Assembly (NCBI GenBank): GCA_039707655.1
Contig: CM077665.1
Coordinates: 305,660,486 to 305,724,485 of the forward strand
Direction: 5' to 3'
DNA length: 64,000 nt
DNA from: Elymus sibiricus
Lineage: Eukaryota > Streptophyta > Magnoliopsida > Poales > Poaceae
Shown here in pieces: positions 11,410 through 22,397 of this stretch. The position numbers and the translations under genes were made by a program. The notes beneath the pieces are model-generated. The model searched no databases. It was not told where the DNA came from and was given only the letters and a program-made list of their open reading frames with translations. How positions within the stretch are numbered: position 1 is the first letter of the stretch; each line of letters starts with the position of its first letter.

Positions 11410-12105
11410 TCAAGTATTGTCATCTTTGGTTTTGGATGAGGTTCTTTTGGCAAGAGGTTTTGCAAATAGAACTTGAAACACATCATCCATAGCAACTTTA
11501 GCACTATCAAGTTGTCCCTCTACGTACCCCCTTTGATTTCCGGCCACAATCCAAGAATATTGTTGGTTCACGTCATTGAAAACTTGTTGGGTCATATCTA
11601 AAATAGGGACTTCCTTTTTAAGATTCTCAACAAAAAATTGATTATTTCCAAGAAAATATTTAATCATGTAATCACTATTGTAAAGGATTTCTCATATTAC
11701 CATTTTTTCACGGCTCATACCATAAAAGTCAAAGATCTCCCTAGCTTCCCGTACTATGTTATCAAATTCATTCATAAGAACAAGGGTAGCTAACTTCTTA
11801 GCTTTGGGATTGTTTAAGACGGGTAGCTCATAAAACAATCTTTGCAAGGTAGGATGGGTACGAATAAATCTATTTTCAAGTTTTAGAACTAGCACCGAGA
11901 TAGCTTCCGCATAAGATTTAGTTCTTTTCAGTATAGGAGTATCATCGAGAGTCAAATTCCCAACGCAATTGAAAAACTATTGGATAGTTTCTTTTCCTAT
12001 AACGTTCCCTTGCCCCGGAACAAAAGTTTTAGAATCCAGATTACCAAACCATCCAATTTTAGGAGTCCTGCCATCATCCATTTCTGCCATACCAAAATCC
12101 CTCAT
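11410..12105 (-). pseudogene. Unrecognised TE-B protein, two nonsense codons
   Basis: Starting at ATG 12105-12103 (MRDFGMAEMD), one frame of 231 codons runs to the stop at 11410. It is broken in frame by TAG at 11977-11979 and TGA at 11692-11694, both explainable by C-to-T changes. The protein has no zinc knuckle, protease or polymerase motif. Its middle looks helical (SYAEAISVLVLKLENRF, EFDNIVREAREIFDFYG) and it ends KDDNT, the same ending as the TE-F gag frame. It is the only gene of TE-B and sits where gag should be. It may be an accessory or diverged gag-like protein; I do not recognise it. Confidence 0.7.
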
Positions 12106-12330
12106 GGTGACAAGCAAACAAGATTGCAAGCAAGGAAGAGATCCGGCGAGAAAAAGGCAAACGAAAAAGAGGGCGAATAAACGGCAAATTGGTGAAGTGG
12201 GGGAGAGGAAAACGAGAGGCAAATGGCAAATAATGTAATTGCAAGGAGATGATATTTCTGATTAGGAACCTGGTAGATGATGATGGAGTCCCCTCGGCGC
12301 CTACGATAGGCACGTAGAAGAGACCGCTTC
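12106..12330 (-). other. TE-B leader
   Basis: Untranslated sequence between the primer site and the ORF start; I see no gene. Its polypurine and polypyrimidine character creates overlapping chance ORFs. Confidence 0.6.
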
Positions 12331-12349
12331 CTCCCCGGCAACGGCGCCA
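12331..12349 (-). promoter_or_regulatory. TE-B primer-binding site (tRNA-Asp type)
   Basis: The minus strand reads TGGCGCCGTTGCCGGGGAG, the site described for Asp-tRNA priming in Athila-like plant elements. It lies 10 bp from the LTR edge at 12360. Confidence 0.85.
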
Positions 12350-12359
12350 GAAATTCCTT

Positions 12360-13306
12360 TGACGTGGCTTGAGACTGCGTCGGTATTTCCCCAAAGAGGA
12401 AGGGATGATGCAGCACATCGACGGTAAGTATTTCCCTTAGTTATGAAACCAAGGTTATCGAACCAGTAGGAGGATCACCACCACCCAATAAGCAGCACCT
12501 GCACACAAACAACAAATACTTGCAACCCGACACGAAAGAGAGGTTGTCAATGTCTCTACGGTAAAAAGATAGATTAGGTAGTGATAGATAGGAGAGATAG
12601 ATCTCTCAAGAACACAAAATAAAAAGAGCAAATAAAATATGCAGCAATATGTTTTTGGGTTTTTGGTTTTGTAGATCTGAAAACAAAGAGGCAACAAGAT
12701 AGATCGGAAAGCAATATATTGGAAAAGTAGACCCGGGGGCCGTAGGGTTCACTAGTGGCTTCTCTCATGAGTATAGCGCACGGTGGGTGAACAAATTACT
12801 GTTTGGCAATTGATAGAAGATCAAATAATCATGACGATATCCAAGGCGATGATCATTATATAGGCATCACGTCCAAGAAAGGTAGACCGACTCATGCCTG
12901 CATCTACCTCTATTACTCCACACATCGACCGCTATCCAGCATGCATCTAGTGTATTAAGTTCATGGAAAAACGGAGTAATGCAATAAAAACGATGACATG
13001 ATATAGACAAGATCTATTCATGTAGGAATAGACCACATCTTGTTATCCTTAATGGCAACAATACATGCGTGTCTTGCTGCCTCTTCTGTCACTGGGAAAG
13101 AACACCGCAAGATCAAACCCATCACAAAGCACCTCTTCCCATGGCAAGAAAAAACAATCTAGTCGGCCTAACTAAACCAAAGATTCGAAGAAGAAATACG
13201 AGGCTATAAGTAATCATGCATATAAGAGATCAAAGAAGACTCAAATAATATTCATGGATAGAAACTGATCATGAACTCAAAATTCATCGGAAACCAACAA
13301 ACACAC
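12360..13306 (-). repeat. TE-B 5' LTR, part 1
   Basis: Left part of the right LTR, starting TGACGTGGCTTGAG. It is interrupted at CACAC (13302-13306) by TE-C and resumes at 43663. The intact copy at 7341-8912 reads straight through this junction, which proves the insertion. Confidence 0.92.
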
Positions 13307-14926
13307 TGATACGTCTCCAACGTATCTATAATTTTTTATTGTTCCATGCTATTATATTATCTGTTTTGGATGTTTTATATGCATCTATATGCTATTTTAT
13401 ATTATTTTTGGGACTAACCTAGAGACCAGTTCCAGTTTCTGTTTTTTCCTTGTTTTTGAGCTTCGCAGAAAAGGAATATCAAACGGAGTACAAACGGAAT
13501 AAAAATTTACGGAGAATATTTTTGGAAAATATAAAAAATACTAGAGCAAAAACATATCGGAGAGGAGTCCCGAGGCTGCCACAAGCCAAGGGGGCGCCCC
13601 CCGCCCCTAGGGAGCGCCCCCTGGCTTGTGGGCCCCTTGGGCACCCCCTTGACGTGAGACCGACGCCAAAAATTCTTATAAATACCCAAACCTCCGAAAA
13701 GAAACCTAGATCGGGAGTTCCGCCGCCGCAAGCCTCTGTAGCCACGAAAAACCAATTGGGAGCCCGTTCCGGCACCCTGCCGGAGGGGGAAACCATCACC
13801 GGAGGCCATCTTCATCATCCCGGCGGTCTCCATGACGAGGAGGGAGTAGTTCACCCTCGGGGCTGGGGGTATGTACCAGTAGCTATGTGTTTGATCTCTC
13901 TCTCTCGTGTTCTTGGGATGGCACGATCTTGATGTATCGCGAGCTTTATTGATATAGATTAATCATATGGAGTTTTCCCCTCTCTATCTTCTTGTGATGA
14001 ATTGAGTTTTCCCTTTGAAGTTTTCTTATCGGATTGAGTCTTTAAAGGATTTGAGAACACTTGATGTATGTCTTGCGATGGGATATCCGTGGTGACAATG
14101 GGATGTTCTATTGATCCACTTGATGTATGTTTTGGTGATCAACTTGCGGGTTCCGTGACCTTGGGAATCTATGCATAGGGGTTGGTACACGTTTTCGTCT
14201 TGACTCTCCGGTAGAAACTTTGGGGCACTCTTTGAAGTTCTTTGTGTTGGATTGAACATGATGAATCTGAAATTGTGTGATGCATATCATATAATCAAGC
14301 CCATGGGTACTCGTGGTGACATTGGAGTATCTAGGTGACATTAGGGTTTTGGTTGATGTGTATCTTAAGGTGTTATTTTAGTACGAACTCTAGGGCTGTT
14401 CGTGACACTTATAGGGATAGCTCATACGATTGATCGGAAAAGATAACTTTGAGGTGGTTTCGTACCCTACAATAATTCCTTTGTTTATTCTCCGCTATTT
14501 ATGACTTTGGAGTGAACTCTTTGTCGCACGTGAGGGATTTACATATGATTCAACTATGTCAGTATTGTTGAGAGAACTTGCACTAGTGAAAGTATGAACC
14601 ATAGGCCTTGTTTTCAAGCATTGTAATACCGTTTTTGCTCACTTTTGTTACTTGCTACCTTGCTGTTTTTATATTTTCAGATTACAAAAATCTATATCTA
14701 CTATCCATATTACACTTGTATCACCATCTCTTCGCCGAACTAGTGCACCTATACAATTTACCATTGTATTGGGTGTGTTGGGGACACAAGAGACTCTTTC
14801 TATGCCTCCCACGGATTGATAAACCTTAGGTCATCCACTTGAGGAAAATTTGCTACTGTCCTACAAAACTCTGCGCTTGGAGGCCCAACGCGAGTCTACA
14901 AGAAGAAGGTTGTGTAGTAGACATCA
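13307..14926 (+). repeat. TE-C 5' LTR
   Basis: A 1620-bp LTR, TGATACGTCTCC to GTAGACATCA. An inverted repeat (CCACAAGCC 13579-13587, GGCTTGTGG 13623-13631) precedes the TATA box TATAAATA at 13677-13684. A deletion of about 38 bp near its 3' end distinguishes it from the 3' LTR. Confidence 0.93.
13677..13684 (+). promoter_or_regulatory. TE-C LTR TATA box
   Basis: TATAAATA lies 45 bp after the GC-rich inverted repeat. The 3' LTR has the same box at 32879-32886. Confidence 0.7.
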
Positions 14927-14936
14927 AGCTCTTTTC

Positions 14937-14955
14937 TGGCGCCGTTGCCGGGGAG
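14937..14955 (+). promoter_or_regulatory. TE-C primer-binding site (tRNA-Asp type)
   Basis: TGGCGCCGTTGCCGGGGAG lies 10 bp after the LTR end. It is followed at once by GTGAGT, a good match to a plant 5' splice site. Confidence 0.88.
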
Positions 14956-14959
14956 GTGA

Positions 14960-15140
14960 GTGCTTGAAGGTAACGAGGAGGAGCTTTTTGTTCAACCAAC
15001 CTCTTCAAAAAGAAGCTTGGAGGAATTAAATAAACCCACACATAATGTGGTGAAGAAGAAGAAAAGAAGGAAAAGTAAAGGTAAAGAGGTATCTCTCCCA
15101 AATAATGTTGCTCCCATTATTGATAGGCCTCATGAGACTA
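14960..15140 (+). pseudogene. TE-C ORF, 5' part (split by TE-D)
   Basis: About 60 codons are open from just after the primer site to the TE-D insertion, with no upstream ATG. The segment is rich in Glu and Lys, with a basic run (KKKKRRKSKGK) that could act as a nuclear localisation signal. It precedes the acidic segment resuming at 28075. After one copy of the 5-bp target is removed the two parts are out of phase, so the original junction is not exactly recoverable. I recognise no known domain. Confidence 0.55.
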
Positions 15141-15904
15141 TGTCGGTGTACTAAAGTTAGGGTCTTTTAGTACCCCATACTTGTGCACGGGCGGTTGTAG
15201 CCACACCAGCGGCAAGGCCCGCCGGGGGACAGCTGGATGCAAGCACAAAGCTATCGAGGAGGCATTCAAGCCAATAATCAGAAGACGGGAGACCGAAGGC
15301 TGGAGCCCCGACAAGATCTTGTCGGGATGGCTCACAGCCCCGGCAAGACTCGCGCTCGGCAAGACCTCACCACCCTGTCACCGCTCCAGCGCAGCGACCA
15401 GCTTGTCTTTTAGCTGTTGTCCTCCTGGGCGCGTGTCAGGCGCTAGCGGCGTATGGGCTTAAGCGGTGCTGATGGGACGGCCCCTTTTTCCGTCCCCAAG
15501 AAGCTAAGGGACACCTCAACAGAGCATTAAATGCGTTTGTCCCAAGCTGTCAGTATTAGGTATGATAACACTGTAGCAACTTTACACCTCTTGTACTTCG
15601 CCACTGTTGGTGACCCCTTCGAATGTATAAAAGGAGGCCCAAGGCATAGCTACAGGGAGGAGGACCTTCTGTCCCATTCTGCATGCGTAGCAGCTGTGTA
15701 CTGTTCATCACATAGCGCTCCTGAAACTTGGGCATAAACACATCCAATACAACCAAAGAAGGAGTAGGGTTTTACGCTTCTCAGCGGCCCGAACCTGGGT
15801 AAAAATCCTTTGTGTTGATCGTTGGATCTGCTCTTTGTACAAGCCTTTCTCCCTGCCGAACCATAAAGGGATCCTCGCGATCCCATAGGTGTCGTACGCC
15901 GACA
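15141..15904 (+). repeat. TE-D 5' LTR
   Basis: A 764-bp LTR starting TGTCGG and ending CCGACA, a 6-bp terminal inverted repeat. TATAAAAGG lies at 15626-15634. It is much more GC-rich than the surrounding LTRs. Confidence 0.95.
15626..15634 (+). promoter_or_regulatory. TE-D LTR TATA box
   Basis: TATAAAAGG, conserved in the 3' LTR at 27795-27803. It is the likely core promoter for gag-pol RNA. Confidence 0.8.
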
Positions 15905-15908
15905 TCTT

Positions 15909-15927
15909 TGGCGCGCCAGGTAGGGGG
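15909..15927 (+). promoter_or_regulatory. TE-D primer-binding site
   Basis: TGGCGCGCCAGGTAGGGGG lies 4 bp after the LTR. It begins with the expected TGG and differs from the tRNA-Asp site used by the neighbours. I believe an Arg tRNA has been reported for RIRE2-like elements, but I cannot confirm the tRNA here. Confidence 0.75.
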
Positions 15928-15988
15928 AACGGTTGTGTGAACCTAATCTAGCGATCAGCGTGCCAGTTTCTTCATCATATCCATCGCC

Positions 15989-17938
15989 ATGGCTCCCAAG
16001 AAGAAGGGTTTTACGGCGGTTGGTCCATCCACGTCCGTTGTCCCTGTGGCCACACAGACGGGCGACGGTGTAGATGCGGGCGGAGGAGGCGGAGGTTCTG
16101 AGCTTCCGCGACGTTCTGGTGACCATAGCCAGGCGAGCGGCGTCGTCCGCGCCGCTAGATCTAACGACGGAGCTGTGCTGCCCACGGGCGGCGTAGCAAC
16201 CTCCAGAGATGGAAGGGCGCCTTCTAAGACACCCACGCCGGCGCATGCGCCGCGGCCTTCTCAGGTCGCGCGCGATGAATAGCGCCGCGACGTTGGTGGT
16301 ACTAGGCGTCCCCACGGAAGGACTCCTGAGCATCACTCTCAAGATGCGCGGGACCAGCATGCACGCCAACATGTTGGTGGAAGCGGCGTGCGGTCGCGGG
16401 ACCGTGATGGAGCTCCTTCTAACATGGTTAGGAGTCAGAGCACCTCACGTTCCTCGCACCTTTCGCCACCGCCTACACCGGCAGAAGCACTGGCGCGAGC
16501 ACAGCTGCTCCGGAATTTTCCTCCTACCGCGGACAAGCTCGAGGAATGGAGAGCTACTATTCAGAGCCTCGTCGGCCTCGCTAATGATGATAGGCCGCAG
16601 CAGGCGGAGCCTTCGCAGCGGCAAACCATCGAGCTGACGCGCGCTGATGGCGGAAAGACTGGAGGTGGTACGACCACGGTGCACTCTCATCCACGGCGGC
16701 CACAGCAGTCGCTGACTCGACGGATCGGCGCCTGTGATGACGATTCAATAGCGTCGTCTGATCCGCGAACCCGCCATGATCAACGTCAAGTTCTTCGGGA
16801 ACGAAGCAAAGAAGACGCTCGGACTACCATCAAGCGGCGGGGGGAAGCGCGCCATCAATCTGATAAGCGCGCAGGACCCACTGTAGACAAGCCTGCGCCA
16901 GGATATCCTGGTGACCTACCTTATGAGGTGGGTTGTCCAGCTTTTACTCGTGAGCTGCAGCGAGTCCAGTGGCCCAATTCCCGCACGTTCAAACCAGAGG
17001 TCCCGGAGAAATACGACGGCAAGACTCACCCGTCGGAGTTCTTGAGCATCTACACCATTGCGGTGCAGGCTGCCGGGGCTCGCGACGACAAGATACTCGC
17101 CAACTACTTCCCGTTGGTGCTTAAGCCCAACGTTAGGTCGTGGTTGATGCATCTGCCGGAAGGTTCCATTTCTTCCTAGGCAGATCTGTGTCATGAGTTT
17201 GTTGGCGCCTTTACCGGAGGCCACCAAGCTCCTGGCCCGGAAAGTGATTTGCATCTCATCCCCCAGAAGGAGGGCAAAACTTTGCGCAAATACATTCAGA
17301 GATTCAGCCGTGTACATCACAACATCCGAGATGTTCATCCTGCCACTGTTGTCAGCGCGTTCCATCAGAACGTGCGCAACCGCAGGATGCGCGAAGAGCT
17401 GGCGATGAACAAGGTCAGGGATGTTGTCGAGCTCTATGCTCTGGCTGATAAGTGTGCTCGAGCTAAAAAAGGGAGGAGATTCCCCGGCGAGGATGCTGGC
17501 ACAGGGATCGACTCTGAAGACGAAGACGCCGCCACCCCGGCAAAGAAAGGCCGGCGGCGTAATAGGAAGCGCAAGGGCAAGGTCATGCTTGCCGTTGAGG
17601 GATCCGGCAATCCCGACACCGCCAAGAAGGCCAAGGTTGACGGCCCCGGCAAGGATGTTGCCGGGTGAGCCTCCTATCAGGCCTTGGCGGTTGCCGACAA
17701 GCCGGAGGGCTCCGACAAGCAATATTGCAAGATCCATCGCACCAAGGGCCACGATCTCCAAAACTGCCGGCAAGTTGAGCAGCTTGTCGAGAAGCAGAAA
17801 GCTGAATATGAAAGGCGAGATAAGGAGAAGGCTCAGGATGGCACGGAGGGGTCCGGCAAGAAACGCGGTGGCCGAGGAGGTCACCGTGGCAAGGCCAAGC
17901 AACAGAAGGAGCGGCCCGCTCGAGGCCGCGACAAGTAA
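15989..17938 (+). pseudogene. gag: TE-D gag (capsid/nucleocapsid), four nonsense codons
   Basis: The frame opens with ATG 15989 (MAPKKKGF) and runs through gag. The N-terminal third is low-complexity, rich in Gly, Arg, Pro and Ser. The capsid-like core follows around 16900-17450 (FKPEVPEKYDGKTHPSEFL, RKYIQRFSRV). A CHHC zinc knuckle at 17726-17767 (C-X2-H-X4-H-X4-C) would bind the genomic RNA. In-frame stops are TAG 16280-16282, TAG 17177-17179, TGA 17666-17668 and TAA 17936-17938. Each is one C-to-T or G-to-A change from a sense codon. The frame continues into protease with no separate stop, as expected for a gag-pol polyprotein. Confidence 0.88.
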
Positions 17939-18875
17939 GAGGGGGGTGACGATGACAACGATGAGGACGACGAGTCCAGCGAGCAAGAATTTCAGAAATC
18001 TATAGACATGATGTGCATTGACGGGGGCGCCTCGTTGCATTCTTCCCGCCGCCAACTTAAACAGTGGGCGCGCGAGGTTAATGCGACTGAGCCATCTGTC
18101 GATGCCCGGAAGCCATTGAAATGGTCCAACACGCCTATCATTTTTGATGATGTGGATCACCCTGATCGCATAACTGCGGTCAGGTGTTTGCCGTTGTTGG
18201 TTTCACCAATGATCCGCAACCTCAAGGTGACGAAAATGTTAGTTGATGGTGGGGCCGGTTTGAACCTGATCTCACCAGATGTGATCAAAAGGTTGCAAAT
18301 TCCTGATGGAGATCTCGAGGAAACGGGCACGTTTCAAGGGGTCAATCCAGGAAGGAGCCAGCCGAAGGGTAAGATTACACTGCCGGTGACATTTGTCAGT
18401 GACCTGAACTTCAGGACAGAGAAGATTGTCTTCGACGTCGCCAAGATTCCGTTGCCATATAATAATATCCTTGGCCGCCCAGCACTGGCCAAGTTCATGG
18501 CGGCATCACACTATGCTTATAATGTATTGAAGATGCCCGGGCCGATGAGCGTCATCACTGTCAACTCCAACAAGAAGGACGCACTTATCTGCACCGAGCA
18601 GCTTTACCGGGAGGCAGTTGCAGCATCTGCCGCCAAAGCACTTGCTCCTGCCGTTGAAGCTCCCGGGGGGGAAGAAGACCGGAAAGACCTCTCGCACACA
18701 CTCTGGCAAACGCACCTGCTCGGAGTGCTGCGCTCCTGTTGAGGATGTGCCAGAGAGCTCCACCGACAAGAGCAAGAAATCCAAGGCAGCTCCACCAGAA
18801 ACCAAGAAGGTGCCCGCCAAGGAGGATGGTACGGCAGGAACTTTCACCATAAGTTCCACCCTCGATGACAAATAG
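17939..18875 (+). pseudogene. pol: TE-D aspartic protease region, frameshifted
   Basis: This retropepsin-like protease would cleave the polyprotein. The active-site motif is V-D-G-G-A-G with Asp at 18245-18247, a Tat-type variant of DTG/DSG. The flap and C-terminal motif ILGRPAL follows near 18470. After about 18650 the correct frame changes by +1. The likely cause is one extra G in the G7 run at 18665-18671. The shifted frame passes through a Lys/Ser-rich linker and meets TAG at 18873-18875 before reverse transcriptase. Confidence 0.87.
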
Positions 18876-20654
18876 GAAAGCGCGCTCATTGCCTTCCTGC
18901 GGGCGAATGTCGATGTGTTTGCGTGGCAACCATCTGATATCCTTGGTGTTCCCAGGGAGGTGATTGAGCACCGCCTTGCTGTGTGTCCTCATGCGCGGCC
19001 CGTCAAGCAGATGGTTAGGAAGCAGGCTTTGGAGCGGCAACAGTTTATTGCCGAGGAAATCAAGAAGTTGGAAGCGGCAAGTTTGGTTAGAGGAGTGCTC
19101 CATCCAATGTGGCTAGCCAATCCAGTTGTAGTGCGCAAGGCGAATGGAAAATGGAGGCTGTGTATTGATTATACGGATATCAATAAAGCCTGTCCAAAAG
19201 ATCCTTTTCCCTTGCCGCGCATCGACCAGATTGTGGACTCCACTGCCGGCTGCGATTTGCTTTCGTTTCTTGACGCCTATTCAGGATATCATCAGATCTT
19301 CATGGCAAAGGAAGACGAAGAGAAAACCGCATTTATCACCCCATGTGGTACGTATTGCTTCTTGCGTATGCCTTTCGGGTTGAAAAGTGCTGGTTCAACA
19401 TTTGCAAGAGCGGTCCAGATCGGTTTTGAGCCCCAGCTACATAGAAATATGGAAGCTTATATGGATGACATAGTGGTCAAGACCAAGGACAAAGCAACGC
19501 TCATACAAGATTTAGAAGAGACATTTGCAAATCTGCGCAAGATCAACTTGAAGCTCAATCCTGAGAAGTGTGTGTTTGGCGTTCCGTCCGGCAAGCTTCT
19601 CGGGTTCTTTGTATCTCAACGTGGAATCGAAGCGAATCCCGACAAGATCAAGGCAATTGAGCAAATTGAAGCACCAAGACGCGTCAAGGATGTGCATCGT
19701 CTTGCCGGCTGCGTTGCTGCTCTGAGTAGGTTCATCTCCAAATCTGCTGAGCGCGCCCTGCCAATTTTCAAAATTTTGAAAAAGGCAGGTCCAATGAAGT
19801 GGACTCCGGAGGCGGAGGCAGCACTGCAGGATTTGAAGAGGTACCTCTCCTCTCCGCCAGTACAAGTCGCGCCAAAACCACAAGAGCTGTTGCTGCTATA
19901 TCTAGCGGCAACAAATCAAGTGGTGAGTGTTGCGTTAGTGGCCGAGAGAGAAGTCGATGAAGAAGCAGCGGCGGCGGCAAGACCGTCAAGTGATGAGCTG
20001 GGATCTTCCCCAGCAGAATCCGGTGCTGATGAAGCAGGATCTGCGCACTCAAATGAAGCAACACAGAAGAAGAAGATGGTGCAGCGCCCAGTTTATTTTG
20101 TCAGCTCCCTTTTGCAGGGGGCTAGGTCAAGATATTCTGGTGTGCAGAAGTTGCTCTTCAGCCTCCTTATGGCCTCGAGGAAGCTGCGCCATTACTTTCA
20201 AGCACATGAGATCACCGTTGTCACTCGCTTTCCGTTGCAGCGGATTTTGCGAAACCCAGATGCAACCGGCAGGATTGTGGACTGGGCTTTGGAACTGTCA
20301 AGTTTTGGTCTCAAGTTTGAAAGCACTTCAACCATTCAGAGCAGAGCTTTGGCGGAGTTCATTGCAGAATGGACCCCAACGCCAGATGAAGAGATTCTGG
20401 AGTCAACTCTCCCCGGCAAGGAAACGAATCAAGAATGGATTATGTATTTTGATGGGGCTTTCTCGCTGCAAGGTGCCGGTGCTGGCGTGCTGCTTGTCGC
20501 ACCCACCGGAGTGCACCTCAAATATGTGATTCAGATGCATTTTCCCCGGGAGAGATCGACAAATAACACTGCAGAGTATGAAGGGCTACTTGCCGGTCTC
20601 AGGATCGCGGCGGACCTTGGAATCAAGAAACTCATCGTCAGAGGTGATTCTTAA
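18876..20654 (+). pseudogene. pol: TE-D reverse transcriptase and RNase H
   Basis: The domain order is a connecting segment, reverse transcriptase, then RNase H. The RT includes VVRKANGKWRLCIDY, LPRIDQ, SFLDAYSGYHQI, the fingers and palm, and the catalytic YMDD at 19458-19469. RNase H has FDGA (Asp at 20451-20453), AEYEGL and GDS. The reading frame is open from 18876 to 20651. TAA at 20652-20654 replaces the conserved Gln after GDS, a CAA-to-TAA change. The catalytic residues are otherwise intact, so this is a recently killed copy. Homology is from motif recognition. Confidence 0.92.
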
Positions 20655-22397
20655 CTTGTCGTCAAGCAAGTCAACAAAGATTATCAGAGTCCATTAATGG
20701 AAGTTTATGTCGATGAGGTAAGAAAATTGGAAGAGCGTTTTGACGGTCTGCAAATGGAGCACGTTCCTCGTGCGGAAAACAGCATTGCTGATGACCTGTC
20801 AAAGCGCGCTGTCCATAAGTTACCTATGGAACCAGGAACTTTTGTGCTCCGATTGACTCAACCATCCATAACACCATCGATGGGACAAGAGAAAAGGAGG
20901 AAGTTGAGTTCCAGCAAGTATTTTCCGGCAGATCTCCCAGAGGCCACCGGCAAAGAGGTTGCCGGGAACGACGCCAAGCTTGCCGGTGAGCGACAGGCTC
21001 CGACAGGGCCTCAAGCTCTTGCCGTAGAGACAAGCGCTCCCGCCGAGCTTGCCGGGGAGCAACAGGCTCCGGCAAGGCCTCGGGCCTTTGCTGTGGAGAC
21101 AAACGCTCCCGCGGCAGAAGACGTGCCATTAGTCCTTGTTGTCGAGCCCCAGGCTCTAGCATGGGCACAACACATCGTCCTTTTCCTTCAGACAGGAGAA
21201 CTCCCCGAAGAACAGGAAGAAGCGGAAAAAGTAGCCCGTCGGTCTAAAATGTACCAGTTTGTGGACAATGTCCTATACAGAAAAAGACCGAACGGTGTGA
21301 AATTGAAGTGCATTCCTCAGGAGGATGGACTAGAGCTGTTGGCAGAGATTCATGGAGGCATATGTGGATCCCACATAGGATCAAGAGCTCTTGTTGGTAA
21401 GGCATTCCGGCAAGGTTTCTTTTGGCCCACTGCTCTCCAGGATGCAACTGCACTAGTAACCAAGTGTGAAGCATGCCAGTTGCATTCAAAGAAATTGCAT
21501 CAGCCAGCTCAAGCTCTTCATACAATCCCTCTTTCCTGGCCATTTTCGGTCTGGGGGCTCGACATATTGGGCCCTTTTCCCCGTGCTACCGGGGGCTTTG
21601 AGTACTTGTACGTCGCAATCGACAAATTCACAAAGTGGCCGGAAGTGGAATCAGTGAGAAAGGTGATAGCACAGTCAGCCGTCAAGTTCTTCAAAGGACT
21701 AGTTTGCCCTTTTGGTGTTCCTAACAGGATCATCACTGACAACGGCACACAGTTCACGAGCCACACCTTCATGCAGTATGTCCAAGACCTTGGCGGCAAG
21801 ATCTGTTTTGCTTCTATTGCTCTTCCAAGGAGCAACGGCCAGGCGGAAAGGGCAAATGCTGAAGTGTTGCGAGGTCTCAGGACAAGAACTTTCGATAAGC
21901 TGCGCAAGTGCGGAAGACACTGGATTGATGAGTTGCCGGTGTTTCTTTGGTCAATCAGAACGACACCAAATCGAGCCACCGGCCAGACACCCTTCTCCCT
22001 AGTATACGGGGCGGAAGCAGTTCTCCCCACGGAACTCATATACGGGTCACCTCGAGTGCTCGCTTATGATGAGCTCGAGCAAGAGCAGCTGCGGCAAGAA
22101 GACGTTGTGCTCCTTGAGGAAGATCGTCTTCAGGCTGCTGTGCGAGCTGCACGCTACTAGCAAGCCTTGCGCCGCTATCATAGCCGCAAGGTTCATGCCC
22201 GAAGTCTTGAGGAAGGCGACCTTGTTCTTCGGCGCGTTCAGTCGGCCAAGAATTCCAACAAGTTGACGCCGAAGTGGGAAGGCCCTTATCGGGTGGTTCG
22301 AGTCACCAGGCCTGGCGCAGTCCGCCTGGAGAGCGAAGATGGCGTTCCGGTGAGCAACTCCTGGAATATCGAACACCTTCGTAAGTTCTATCCATAA
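20655..22397 (+). pseudogene. pol: TE-D RNase H C-terminus and integrase
   Basis: The segment starts with the last RNase H strand and helix (ADDLSK), then a variable Ala/Pro-rich linker containing a duplicated unit, and then integrase. Integrase has an HHCC zinc domain (HGGICGSHIGS, CEACQLHSK). Its catalytic residues are Asp at 21561-21563, Asp at 21738-21740 (TDNGTQF) and Glu at 21846-21848, giving 35 residues between the last two (DX35E). TAG at 22158-22160 truncates the C-terminal domain, which continues in frame to TAA 22395-22397. I see no chromodomain, as expected for Tat. Confidence 0.92.

Noticed and set aside
13479..13854. Overlapping minus-strand frames of about 110 codons in TE-C LTR copies (also 32609-33104)
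   Set aside because: They occur in both LTR copies because the LTRs are repeats, and they cover the promoter and inverted repeat.
15650..16372. 240-codon minus-strand frame across the TE-D LTR and gag start
   Set aside because: It overlaps the LTR, primer site and the recognised gag start in the opposite direction, has no domain, and follows from GC-rich sequence.
16916..18160. 414-codon minus-strand frame inside gag-protease
   Set aside because: The plus strand carries the zinc knuckle and protease motif here. The minus frame is a hydrophobic low-complexity shadow.
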